This document shows, piece after piece, positions 53,263-62,489 of a stretch of 64,000 nt of DNA; the first letter of the stretch is position 1; each line of letters opens with the position of its first letter. Made by a program: the position numbers and the translations under genes. The stretch is from positions 1 to 64,000 of the forward strand of contig LDXM01000007.1 of the NCBI GenBank assembly GCA_001443375.1, read 5' to 3'. Under the pieces are notes generated by a model, which saw only the letters and a program-made list of their open reading frames with translations, was not told the origin of the DNA and ran no database searches. Origin of the DNA: Chloroflexi bacterium CSP1-4 (GTDB lineage: Bacteria > Chloroflexota > Limnocylindria > Limnocylindrales > CSP1-4).

Positions 53263-53354
53263 AAGCCAGATCGCGTCTGGGCAGCCGAAACTCCCAGGGC
53301 GCGGACCCCGAGCAGAGCGGGTGATCCCTCACCGGGGCGCTCGCTTTCGCCGAC

Positions 53355-53360
53355 TATACT
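53355..53360 (+). promoter_or_regulatory. putative -10 box (TATACT) for aco-like operon
   Basis: CGACTATACT about 60 nt upstream of acoX-like ATG. Confidence 0.4.
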
Positions 53361-53420
53361 GAGACGTCCCCTCCTGCCAGGCGGGCAGGGTGCACTCCGG
53401 GCCTGGCTCCAGGTCGTGCC

Positions 53421-54485
53421 ATGGCGAGTGTCGGTCTCATCGTCAATCCGAGCGCCTCGCGGGACGTGCGGCGGCTGACGTCGCTTGCTCGCACGATCGA
53501 CGTGCATGAGCGCGCGAACGCCGTCGCGCGGGTGCTCTGCGGGCTGGCGGGCGGCGGCGTCGAGCTCGTGTGGTACATGCCCGATCCGACCCACGTCGTG
53601 GAGCGGGCGTGTGAGGCGCTCGCCGCGACGCCGGCTGCCGGGGCTGCCGCCGGGCTCCGTCTTCGCCCGATCGTACTGGGTGGCGACGGGTACGCGTCGG
53701 ACGCGGCCGGCACCCGGGCCGCGTCCATGGCGCTGGGCGAGGCGGGCGTCGCCTGCCTCGTGACCTTCGGCGGCGATGGCACGAACCGTGCTGTCGCCTC
53801 GGGCTGGCCGGAGGGGGTGCTCCTGCCGCTTGCCGGGGGCACGAACAACGCGTTCGCCACCCCCCTGGATCCGACGGCGGCCGGGCTTGCCGCCGCGCTC
53901 TACGCGGCCGATCCCGCGCGGCACGATCGCCACGTCGTGCGCCGGCCGCGCCTCGAGTTGCGGCTCGACGGCGCTGCGCCGACGATCGCCCTCGTCGACG
54001 TCGCGGTGGTGCGCGGCGGCTGGGTCGGGGCACACGCGATCTGGGACCCCGGGCTGCTCGTCGAGGCGGTGGTCGCGCGCAGCGACCCGTCGCTCACGGG
54101 CCTGGCCGGTGTGGCGGGCGTCGTCCGGCCGCTCGACGGGCAGGCGGTGGAGGCCATCCACCTCCGGTTCGGTCCGCTCGGCCGGCGCGTCCTCGTGCCT
54201 CTCGGGCCCGGTCAGCTCGTTCCCATCGAGGTCCACGACGTGCGGGTGCTCCGGCCCGGCGAGCGGATCGTCTTGGCTGGCCAAGACGGCGCCGCGCCCG
54301 GGCAGGTCACCCTGGCGTTCGACGGCGAACGGGAGATCACGCTCACACCCGGCTCCGTCGCCGAGGTGCGGCTCCACGCGAATGGTCCGCGTGTGCTGGA
54401 TGCCGCCGGGTTGCTCCGAGCGGCGGCGGCCGACGGGCTCCTGGTCGCACCGGGCGTACCCGACCGGTGGGGAGCGGAACGATGA
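53421..54485 (+). CDS. acoX: AcoX-like ATP-NAD kinase family protein
   Basis: VGLIVNPSASRDVRRL, VTFGGDGTNRAVA, GGTNNAF; located upstream of E1/E2 genes. Confidence 0.8.
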   Translation: MASVGLIVNPSASRDVRRLTSLARTIDVHERANAVARVLCGLAGGGVELVWYMPDPTHVVERACEALAATPAAGAAAGLRLRPIVLGGDGYASDAAGTRAASMALGEAGVACLVTFGGDGTNRAVASGWPEGVLLPLAGGTNNAFATPLDPTAAGLAAALYAADPARHDRHVVRRPRLELRLDGAAPTIALVDVAVVRGGWVGAHAIWDPGLLVEAVVARSDPSLTGLAGVAGVVRPLDGQAVEAIHLRFGPLGRRVLVPLGPGQLVPIEVHDVRVLRPGERIVLAGQDGAAPGQVTLAFDGEREITLTPGSVAEVRLHANGPRVLDAAGLLRAAAADGLLVAPGVPDRWGAER

Positions 54486-55276
54486 CGGCCGCATCCGCTG
54501 ACGGGACGTGGCGCGTCCTCGCCGACGACGGCGGGCGCGATGCCCTGCGCAACCTGGCGCTCGACGAGGCCCTCGGCCGGACGGCGGGACCGGTCCCGAC
54601 GGTCCGCCTCTGGCGGAACGGTCCCTGCGTCGTCCTCGGCAGGTTCCAGGTCACCGCTGCCGAGGTCGACGCGCGCGCCTGCCGGGAGCTCGGCGTGCCG
54701 GTGTATCGGCGCTTCACCGGCGGTGGGGCCGTGTACCAGGACCCGGGCAACCTCAACGTCACCATCGTGGTCCGCCGGGACGACCCGCATCTCGCGGGCC
54801 GGATCGAGTCGTCCAGGCTGCCCGACCTCTACCGACTCGTGCTCGAGCCACTCGCCGCGGCCGCCCGGTCGCTCGGCCCGGCGGCCGTGGCGGCCGAGCG
54901 GGACCTGATGGTCGGCCGAACGAAGCTCGGCGGCGTCGCCGCCTGGATCGGCCGCGAGGCCCTGCTCGTCCACGGGACGCTCCTCGTCGACGCCGACCTG
55001 GCGACGCTCGAGTCGGTCCTCGCCGGGCCGGGGGCTCCAGGCGACCCGCGCTGGGAACGCACGCGCAGCAGGCGGTCGCCGGTCACCTCGCTTGCTCGCG
55101 AGGCCGGCGCGACCGGGAGGTCGGGCCTCGATCCGGCCACCGTGGACGCGGCCGTCGTTGCCGCGGTGACCCATGGGGCCGGGCGAGCTGGCTCAGTCAC
55201 GGAAGACGAAGCGGCCAGTACCGCCCGGCTCATGCAGGTGCGGTACGCCCAGCCGGGCTGGCACGAGCACGGGTGA
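54482..55276 (+). CDS. lipoate-protein ligase A-like (BPL/LPL catalytic domain)
   Basis: RNLALDEALGR, YRRFTGGGAVYQDPGNLNVTIVV, RDLMVGRTKLGGVAAW. Confidence 0.85.
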   Translation: MTAASADGTWRVLADDGGRDALRNLALDEALGRTAGPVPTVRLWRNGPCVVLGRFQVTAAEVDARACRELGVPVYRRFTGGGAVYQDPGNLNVTIVVRRDDPHLAGRIESSRLPDLYRLVLEPLAAAARSLGPAAVAAERDLMVGRTKLGGVAAWIGREALLVHGTLLVDADLATLESVLAGPGAPGDPRWERTRSRRSPVTSLAREAGATGRSGLDPATVDAAVVAAVTHGAGRAGSVTEDEAASTARLMQVRYAQPGWHEHG

Positions 55277-55344
55277 AGGGAGGCGATGCAGAGCGGAGAA
55301 CCTCACGGTCCCCAACGGTTTCAGGCATGGAGGAGATACCACCG

Positions 55345-56328
55345 ATGCCCAGCGACGAGACACTTCGCGAGATGCACCACCAGATGGTTCGCATCCGCCT
55401 CTTCGAGGAGACCATCCAGAAGATCTACTTCGAGGGCAAGACGCCCGCGTTCGACATCGCCGCCGGGCCGGTGCCCGGCGAGATGCACCTCGCGGCGGGC
55501 CAGGAGCCCGTCGCGGCCGGGGTCTGCGCCCATCTCCGCCCGACCGACGCCGTGACGGCCACCCACCGCCCGCATCACGTCGCGCTGGCGCACGGCATGG
55601 ACATGAAGAAGCTGGCCGCCGAGATCTTCGGCAAGGACACCGGCCTGGGTCATGGCAAGGGCGGCCACATGCACCTGTTCGATCCGGCGACGAACTTCGG
55701 CTGCAGCGGGATCATCGCGGAGGGCATGCCCACCGCCGTCGGCCACGCGCTCGCCTTCAAGAAGCAGGGCCGCGACGACGTCGCGGTGTCGTTCTTCGGC
55801 GAGGGGGCCGCCAATCAGGGCGCGTTCCACGAGTCGCTCAACCTCGCCGCGCTGTGGACGCTGCCGGTCGTCTTCGTCTGCGAGGACAACGCGTGGGCGA
55901 TCAGCGTGCCGAAGGAGAAGGCCACCGCGATCGCCAACAACAGCGATCGCGCCGCGGCATACGGGATCCCGGGCGTGCTCGTCCCGGACAACGACCCCGT
56001 CGCGATCTACGAGGCCGCCGGCGAGGCGGTGGCTCGGGCTCGGCGTGGCGCCGGCCCCTCGCTCATCGAGATCAAGACCGATCGCCTGCTCGGCCACTTC
56101 GAGGGCGACCCGCAGGCCTACCGGACGAAGGAGGAGCTGGCCCTGCTCAAGGAGCGCGATGCGCTCCGGGCGTTCGAGCGCCGGCTCATCGACGCCGGCT
56201 CGCTGACTGCGGCCGACGCCGAGGCGACCTGGACACGCTGCCGGACGGAGGTCGACGGAGCGATCGAGTTCGCCCGGACGAGCCCGTACCCGGAGCCCGC
56301 GGCCGCCCTCCAGCACGTCTTCGCCTGA
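55345..56328 (+). CDS. acoA: TPP-dependent dehydrogenase E1 alpha subunit (acetoin/pyruvate type)
   Basis: MVRIRLFEETI, HRPHHVALAHGMD, GKGGHMHLF, GEGAANQGAFHESLNLAALWTLPVVFVCEDN. Confidence 0.88.
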   Translation: MPSDETLREMHHQMVRIRLFEETIQKIYFEGKTPAFDIAAGPVPGEMHLAAGQEPVAAGVCAHLRPTDAVTATHRPHHVALAHGMDMKKLAAEIFGKDTGLGHGKGGHMHLFDPATNFGCSGIIAEGMPTAVGHALAFKKQGRDDVAVSFFGEGAANQGAFHESLNLAALWTLPVVFVCEDNAWAISVPKEKATAIANNSDRAAAYGIPGVLVPDNDPVAIYEAAGEAVARARRGAGPSLIEIKTDRLLGHFEGDPQAYRTKEELALLKERDALRAFERRLIDAGSLTAADAEATWTRCRTEVDGAIEFARTSPYPEPAAALQHVFA

Positions 56329-56345
56329 TCGAAGGGAGCCCACCG

Positions 56346-57362
56346 ATGGCAGTCGAAACCCAGCGCCTGCTTACGACATCGAAGGCCATCTCCGAGGCGA
56401 TCGCCCAGGAGATGGAGCGGGACCCACGGGTCTTCGTCATGGGCGAGGATATCGGGGTCTACGGCGGCATCTTCGGGGCGACCGAGGGGCTGCTTGCGAA
56501 GTTCGGACCCGAGCGCGTGATGGACACGCCGATCTCGGAGACGGCGTTCATCGGGGCGGCGGTCGGCGCCGCGGTCTCGGGCATGCGGCCGATCGCCGAG
56601 CTGATGTTCGTTGACTTCTTTGGCGTCTGCATGGACCAGATCTACAACCACATGGCGAAGATCCATTACGAGTCCGGCGGGAACGTGAAGGTGCCCGTCG
56701 TCATCACCACCGCCATCGGCGGCGGCTACGGCGACGCCGCTCAGCACTCGCAGACGCTCTACGGGATGTTCGCCCACCTGCCCGGGATGAAGATCGTCGT
56801 GCCCTCCACGCCCTACGACGCGAAGGGCCTGATGATCTCGGCCATCCGGGACGACAATCCGGTCATCTACATGTTCCACAAGGGGGTCATGGGGCTCGGC
56901 TGGATGACGCCGAACCCGCGCGCGACGGGGCCCGTGCCCGAGGAGCCGTACACGATCCCGATCGGCAAGGCGGATGTGAAGCGCGAGGGTCGCGACGTCA
57001 CGGTCGTCACGCTCTCGCTCATGGTCCACCGGGCGCTCGATGCGGCCGAGGACCTGGCCAAGGAGGGCATCGAAGCGGAGGTCCTCGACCTGCGCACGGT
57101 GATCCCGCTCGACCGCGAAGCGATCGTCGAGTCCGTGAAGAAGACGCACCGCCTCCTCGTGGTCGACGAGGACTACCGGAGCTTCGGCCTGTCCGGCGAG
57201 GTCATCACGACGGCGATCGAGGGAGCGTTCGATCATCTCGACGCGCCGCCGGCCCGGCTCGCCTACCCGGACGTCCCGATCCCGTACAGCCGTCCGCTCG
57301 AGCAGTTCTGCCTGCCCGATCGGGGCAAGATCGCGGCGGCCGTGCGCCAGCTCATGAGCTGA
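56346..57362 (+). CDS. acoB: TPP-dependent dehydrogenase E1 beta subunit
   Basis: MGEDIGVYGGIFGATEGLLAKFGPERVMDTPISETAFIG...RTVIPLDREAIVESVKKT. Confidence 0.9.
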   Translation: MAVETQRLLTTSKAISEAIAQEMERDPRVFVMGEDIGVYGGIFGATEGLLAKFGPERVMDTPISETAFIGAAVGAAVSGMRPIAELMFVDFFGVCMDQIYNHMAKIHYESGGNVKVPVVITTAIGGGYGDAAQHSQTLYGMFAHLPGMKIVVPSTPYDAKGLMISAIRDDNPVIYMFHKGVMGLGWMTPNPRATGPVPEEPYTIPIGKADVKREGRDVTVVTLSLMVHRALDAAEDLAKEGIEAEVLDLRTVIPLDREAIVESVKKTHRLLVVDEDYRSFGLSGEVITTAIEGAFDHLDAPPARLAYPDVPIPYSRPLEQFCLPDRGKIAAAVRQLMS

Positions 57363-57373
57363 CGACCGGCCAA

Positions 57374-57405
57374 GGGGCGCCGGGCGGTCAGCCGCCCGGC
57401 GCCCC
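57374..57405. terminator. 14-bp perfect GC hairpin between E1 beta and E2 genes
   Basis: GGGGCGCCGGGCGG-TCAG-CCGCCCGGCGCCCC; no T-tract. Confidence 0.6.
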
Positions 57406-57435
57406 TCGCGTCAACACTCGCGAAGGAGGAGCGTC

Positions 57436-58536
57436 ATGCGCCACGAGATCGTGATGCCGCGCCTGTCGGACACGGTCGAGGAGGGCGTCCTCGTGACCTG
57501 GTTCGTGGAACCCGGTGCGACGGTCCGGGAGGGCGATCTCGTAGCCGAGGTCCAGGTCGAGAAGGTGGCCGCGGAGGTCCGTGCCCCGGCTACCGGGCGG
57601 ATCGGCAGCCTGCTCGCGGAGCCGGGCGGCGTCGTCGTGCAGGGCGCGGTCATCGCCGTCCTCGAACCCGAGGGATCGGTCGCCGCGCCGGTCGGGGGCC
57701 TCGGCGCACTCGCCTCACCTGCGGCCAGACGGCTCGCCGCCGAGCTGGGCCTCGACCTTGCCGCCGTGCCGGGGAGTGGACCGGGAGGGCGGATCGTCGA
57801 GGCGGACGTGCGCGCGGCAGCGGACGCCCGTGGCGCCGGCGCGCCCGCCCCATCCACCGAAGGCCGGCTCGAACCCCTCTCACCGATGCGCCGCGCGATC
57901 GCCGAGCGACTGCGGGCGGGGTTCGCCGCCACGGCGCAGCTCACCCTCACCAGTGAGGCCGACGTCACCGTCCTGGCCGGTCGGCTGACCGATTGGTCGG
58001 TGGCCTGGGGCCGGCGTGCCTCGTACAGCGAGGCGATCGTCCGGGCGTCCGCGCTCGCCCTGCGCGACCACCCGCGGCTGGCTGCCCGCTGGACCGGCGT
58101 GGGCATCGTCCACCCGGAGCGCATCGATGTCGGCATCGCGGTGGCCCTCGACGACGGGCTCATCGTGCCGGTCGTCCGGGACGCCGATGGCAAGGGTCTG
58201 GCCACGCTCGGGGCGGAGATCGCCGAGCTGGCCGAGCGGGCCAGGCGCGGCCAGCTCACCCCGGCCGAGACCGAAGGCGGCTGTTTCTCGGTGACGAACC
58301 TCGGGGCCTACCGCATCGACGCCTTCACGCCGCTCCTCAACCCGCCGCAGACGGCCATCCTCGGCGTCGGGCGCGCCAGAGCGCGCCCGGCCGTCGTCGA
58401 CGGCGCGGTCGTCGTGCGGACGCTCCTCGTCCTGAGCCTCACCTTCGACCACCAGGTCGTCGACGGGGCGCCCGCGGCGGCCTTCCTCGACGCCGTCGTG
58501 GAGCTCCTCGAGGATCCCGATCGGCTCGAAGGCTAG
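57436..58536 (+). CDS. acoC: dihydrolipoamide acyltransferase E2
   Basis: Lipoyl domain VEVQVEKVAAEVRAPATG, PSBD AARRLAAELGLDLAAVPGSGPGGRI, TFDHQVVDGAPAAAFL. Confidence 0.9.
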   Translation: MRHEIVMPRLSDTVEEGVLVTWFVEPGATVREGDLVAEVQVEKVAAEVRAPATGRIGSLLAEPGGVVVQGAVIAVLEPEGSVAAPVGGLGALASPAARRLAAELGLDLAAVPGSGPGGRIVEADVRAAADARGAGAPAPSTEGRLEPLSPMRRAIAERLRAGFAATAQLTLTSEADVTVLAGRLTDWSVAWGRRASYSEAIVRASALALRDHPRLAARWTGVGIVHPERIDVGIAVALDDGLIVPVVRDADGKGLATLGAEIAELAERARRGQLTPAETEGGCFSVTNLGAYRIDAFTPLLNPPQTAILGVGRARARPAVVDGAVVVRTLLVLSLTFDHQVVDGAPAAAFLDAVVELLEDPDRLEG

Positions 58537-59015
58537 CCGGGGGTGGGTCGAGCCATCTCCTGCGCCGCCTGGGCGACCGCGCTGACGATCTTCTGGTAGC
58601 CGGTGCAGCGACACAGGTTGCCGGCCAGCGCCGCACGGATCTCGCCCTCGCTCGGGCTCGGGTTCGCGGCCAGCAGCGCCGTGGCCGACATGAGCATGCC
58701 CGGCGTGCAGAAGCCGCACTGGACGCCACCCTCCTCCAGGAAGGCGCGCTGCAGAGCACTCGGCTGGTTATCGCGGACGAGGCCTTCCACCGTCGAGATG
58801 CGCCGGCCCGCGGCCTGGAGGGCCAGGTAGGAGCAGGAGTTCACAGGCCGGCCGTCGAGCAGGACCATGCACGCGCCACATTCCGAGTCGTCGCAGCCCT
58901 CCTTGGTGCCGGTCAGGCCGAGGTCGGTGCGCAGGGCGTCGAGCAGTGAGTGCCCCGGGTCGACGACGAGTTCGTACGGGACGTCGTTGACGGTGAGCGT
59001 CAGCGGGTACCTCAT
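58533..59015 (-). CDS. molybdenum hydroxylase small (2Fe-2S) subunit
   Basis: GCDDSECGACMVLLDGRPVNSC and CGFCTPGM...CRCTGYQKI. Confidence 0.93.
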   Translation of the reverse strand: MRYPLTLTVNDVPYELVVDPGHSLLDALRTDLGLTGTKEGCDDSECGACMVLLDGRPVNSCSYLALQAAGRRISTVEGLVRDNQPSALQRAFLEEGGVQCGFCTPGMLMSATALLAANPSPSEGEIRAALAGNLCRCTGYQKIVSAVAQAAQEMARPTPG

Positions 59016-59905
59016 GCGGCCTCCTCCTCGGCTCTCTTCAGGGCAGCCTCGATGGCCCGGCGAACGATGACCGGCACCATCGCCGTCCGGTAGCGGGCGG
59101 TCGCCCGGACGTCGTCGATCGGGCGGGCGGCAGCGGCGGCCCGCGCTGCAGCGGCGGCCACGCGCTCGGTGGTGGGTAGCTGGCCGCGCAGGGCCGTTTC
59201 TGCGTCGGCGGCGCGCACGACCGTGGGCGCGACCGCGGTCAGCGCGATCCGCGCTTCCGTGCATCGACCGTCGGCGTCGAGTGCGACGAGGACGGCGGCA
59301 CCGACGACCGCGATCTCCATCGAGGCGCGGTAGTCGAGGCGGAGGTAGGCCGAGCCCACGCGGCCGGCCGGCTGCGGCGGCACGGTCACGCCGGTGAGCA
59401 GCTCGCCGGGCGCCAGCGCCGTCCGCGCCGGACCGAGCAGGAAGTCGGCGAGCGGCAGGCCTCGGGTCCCGCTCGCCGAGCGCAGCTCGACCGAGGCGTC
59501 GTAGACGAGGAGCGGCGCCCCGCTCTCCATGGCCGGGGACGCGTTGCACAGGTTGCCGCCCAGGGTGCCGACGTGGCGCGTGGCGGGCGAACCGACCAGC
59601 GCGGCGGCATCGGCGAGGGCGGTCCAGCGGCGCCGGACGAGATCCGACCGTTCGAGGTCCGCATGGGTCACGAGCGCCCCGAGGGCCAGCCCGCCGAACG
59701 GCGAGCCTTCGATCGTGGCCAGCTCGCTCAAGCGGTGGATGGCCACGAGCGCGGTCGGCAACTGGCGCCGGCCGCCGCGAGCGGCGACGACGAGGTCCGT
59801 GCCCCCGGCCACTACCCCTGCGTCGTTCCCCAGCTCGGCGAGCAGCGCGATGGCCTCGTCCAACGACGCCGGTGCGTGATAGGTGCGGCCCACGGCGACG
59901 GCCAC
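59012..59905 (-). CDS. molybdenum hydroxylase FAD-binding medium subunit
   Basis: VVAGGTDLVV, RHVGTLGGNLCNASPA, RLDYRASMEIAVV. Confidence 0.9.
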   Translation of the reverse strand: MAVAVGRTYHAPASLDEAIALLAELGNDAGVVAGGTDLVVAARGGRRQLPTALVAIHRLSELATIEGSPFGGLALGALVTHADLERSDLVRRRWTALADAAALVGSPATRHVGTLGGNLCNASPAMESGAPLLVYDASVELRSASGTRGLPLADFLLGPARTALAPGELLTGVTVPPQPAGRVGSAYLRLDYRASMEIAVVGAAVLVALDADGRCTEARIALTAVAPTVVRAADAETALRGQLPTTERVAAAAARAAAAARPIDDVRATARYRTAMVPVIVRRAIEAALKRAEEEAA

Positions 59906-62185
59906 TCAGGCGTCCTCGCCGGCGAGTGCGGCCCAGACCCGGACCGGGGTCATGGGCAGGTGCCGGACCCGGACCCCGGTCGCAGCCGCGATGGCATTGG
60001 CCACCGCCGCCGCGGTGGGCACCACCGGTGGCTCGCCGACGCCCTTCGAGCCATACGGCCCGCCATCGGCCGCGGGCGCATCCACGAACGCGATCTTCAT
60101 AGCCGGCACGTCGGCCGCCGTCTGGAGCTTGTAGTCGAGGAGGTGCGGGTTCGCCTGGTTGCCGTCGCGGAACACGGTGCCCTCGCTGAGCGCGATGCCG
60201 AGGCCGTGGACGATGCCGCCCTCGACCTGGCCTTCGACGCCGATCGGGTTGAGGACCCGCCCGAACTCATGGCCGGCGGCCACCTCCAGCACGCGCACGA
60301 CGCCGGTCTCGCGGTCGACCCGGACGCGAGCGGCGTGGGCGAAGAAGGCCGGGGCGGCGAAGGCCGGGAACGCGACCCGCCCGGCGCACGACCCGCCGAG
60401 GCTGTCGGGCATCTTCGGTGCGGGCGGGTTGCCCTGGCCGGTGATCAGCTCGCCGTCGTCCTGGGCACGCCTGGCCAGCGCCGCGATCACGACCGACCGA
60501 CCGGGCGCGTCCTTCGCGCGCACCACGCCCTCCACCAGCTCGAGGTCGAGCGGATTCGCCTCCAGCTCGTCCGCCGCCATGCGCAGCAGCCGGTCGCGGA
60601 TCTGCGCCGACGCGGCCAGGACCGCGCGGCCCACGTTGAACGTGGTCTGGCTGCCCGAGCTGCCCGAGTCGAAGGCGCCCGCGTCGGTGTCCTGGTAGAC
60701 GAGCGAGATGCGTTCGGGCGCGAGGCCCAGCTCCTCGGCGGCGAGAAGCGCGAGGCCCATGACGCTGCCCGAGCCGTTCTCCTGGGCGCCGGTGACGACC
60801 GTTGCCGAGCCATCGGCGTTGAGCTTGATGTAGCAGCCCGCAGGGCCGGGTGCGCTGAACCACCAGCCGACGGCCAGGCCCATCCCGTCGCCGGGCGGCA
60901 GCGGCCGGCCCCAGCCGATGAGGCGGGCGGCCTCGAGCAGGCTCTCCCGTGCGCCGATCTTCTCGAAGCGTTGGCCGGTGGGGCCCTCGTCGCCCTCTGC
61001 GACGATGTTGCGGAGGCGGAACTCGAGCTTGTCGAGGCCAAGCCGCTCGGCGATGGCATCCACGTGCTGCTCGAGTGCCCAGCAGACCTGCGGGCCCGAA
61101 GGTGCCCGGGTGGAGCCGGCCGGTGTCCGGTTCGAGTAGACGGTGCGTCCCTCGACGAGCATGTTCGGGTGGCGATAGGGCCCGGCGGCCATCATCGTGG
61201 CGATCTCGGTGATGACCGGGCCGTGGGTCGCATAGGCGCCGGTGTCGAGGATGAGGCTCGCCTCGTGCGCGACGATCGTGCCGTCACGCCGCACGCCGGT
61301 GCGGAACGTGGCGATGATGCCGTGGCGGGCCATGTCGGTGGCGGTGAACTCCTGGCGCCGGTCGAACACGAGGCGCACCGGCCGCCGCGCGGCGCGGGCC
61401 AGGGCCGCCACATGAGCTTCGAAATGGAACTCGCACTTCCCGCCGAAGCCGCCGCCGAGGTGGGGGACGACGACGCGGACTGCGCTCTCGGGCAGCTCGA
61501 GCGTCCTGGTCAACCCGTTGCGCGCCGGGAACGGCGTCTGCGTCGTGCTCCACACGGTGACCCGGTCACCCTCCCACTGGGCGAGGACCGCGTGGGGCTC
61601 GATGGGGACGGGATGCGACATGTCGGCGACGTAGCGGCCCTCGACGATCTCGTCGGCTGCGGCGAAGCCGGCCTCGATGTCGCCCTTGACGATGTTCACA
61701 AAGCCGCAGTCGTTGCCGTCGCGGACGATCCCGTCGTTGGCGCTGTAGTCCTGCCAGTCCTCGTGGACGAGCGGCGCGCCGGGCGCCAGGGCGGCCTCGG
61801 GATCGAGGACCGGGGGCAGCGCCTCGAGTTCGACCTCGATGAGCCGGCAGGCCCGGTCGGCCAACTCGGGCGTCAGGGCCGCCACGGCAGCCAGGATCTC
61901 GCCTTCGAAGCGCACGACTTCGTGGGCGAACAGCGTCCGGTCCTCGACCGCCGCGCCGAAGCGGACGAAGGGGACGTCGTCCTGCGTGAGGACGGCCAGG
62001 ACGCCCGGCAGGGCGCGCGCCGCGGACACGTCGAGGCGCCGGATCCGGGCCCGCGGGACGCCGGCGTGGAGGAAGGCGGCATGGAGCATCCCGGGCAGCA
62101 CCAGGTCGGCCGCGTAGCGCGCCTGACCGGTCACCTTGGGGAGGCCGTCCGCCCGGACGAACCGCCGTCCCAACACCCGACTCAT
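59906..62185 (-). CDS. xanthine dehydrogenase-family molybdopterin-binding large subunit, substrate unknown
   Basis: KVTGQARYAADL, HLGGGFGGKCEFHFE, GVGEPPVVPTAAAVANA; CO-dehydrogenase active-site loop absent. Confidence 0.9.
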   Translation of the reverse strand: MSRVLGRRFVRADGLPKVTGQARYAADLVLPGMLHAAFLHAGVPRARIRRLDVSAARALPGVLAVLTQDDVPFVRFGAAVEDRTLFAHEVVRFEGEILAAVAALTPELADRACRLIEVELEALPPVLDPEAALAPGAPLVHEDWQDYSANDGIVRDGNDCGFVNIVKGDIEAGFAAADEIVEGRYVADMSHPVPIEPHAVLAQWEGDRVTVWSTTQTPFPARNGLTRTLELPESAVRVVVPHLGGGFGGKCEFHFEAHVAALARAARRPVRLVFDRRQEFTATDMARHGIIATFRTGVRRDGTIVAHEASLILDTGAYATHGPVITEIATMMAAGPYRHPNMLVEGRTVYSNRTPAGSTRAPSGPQVCWALEQHVDAIAERLGLDKLEFRLRNIVAEGDEGPTGQRFEKIGARESLLEAARLIGWGRPLPPGDGMGLAVGWWFSAPGPAGCYIKLNADGSATVVTGAQENGSGSVMGLALLAAEELGLAPERISLVYQDTDAGAFDSGSSGSQTTFNVGRAVLAASAQIRDRLLRMAADELEANPLDLELVEGVVRAKDAPGRSVVIAALARRAQDDGELITGQGNPPAPKMPDSLGGSCAGRVAFPAFAAPAFFAHAARVRVDRETGVVRVLEVAAGHEFGRVLNPIGVEGQVEGGIVHGLGIALSEGTVFRDGNQANPHLLDYKLQTAADVPAMKIAFVDAPAADGGPYGSKGVGEPPVVPTAAAVANAIAAATGVRVRHLPMTPVRVWAALAGEDA

Positions 62186-62234
62186 CGCGGCCTTCTCGTC
62201 GCCCGGCGTGACCGAGCGCCTGATCAGCGGTGCG

Positions 62235-62306
62235 TCAGGTCTTCGGCGTCTTCGGCGCCTTCGGCTTCTTCGGCTTCGGCGGCCGCTTCGGCGTCTTGTC
62301 ACCCAT
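62235..62306 (-). CDS. 23-aa Lys/Pro-repeat peptide MGDKTPKRPPKPKKPKAPKTPKT
   Basis: AGGAGG about 8 nt upstream of ATG on minus strand; repeated CCGAAG codon pairs. Confidence 0.5.
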   Translation of the reverse strand: MGDKTPKRPPKPKKPKAPKTPKT

Positions 62307-62489
62307 CTGGGACCTCCTCGTTCGCGTGAGGGGGGCGCGACCCGCCCGGCATCCGGGTCGGTCGACCAGGCGACACGCGGCACCTGCTCGGCGACACGAT
62401 ACCCGAACACGGGTCTCCCGCACCGGTCCTGCGCGCCACTCCCCACCGACGGGATCCGCAGCGAGCACCCCTGGCCGGCCGGCTCACCC

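Noticed and set aside
59906-62185. Aerobic CO dehydrogenase large subunit
   Set aside because: Neither AYxCSFR nor AYRGAGR active-site loop is present
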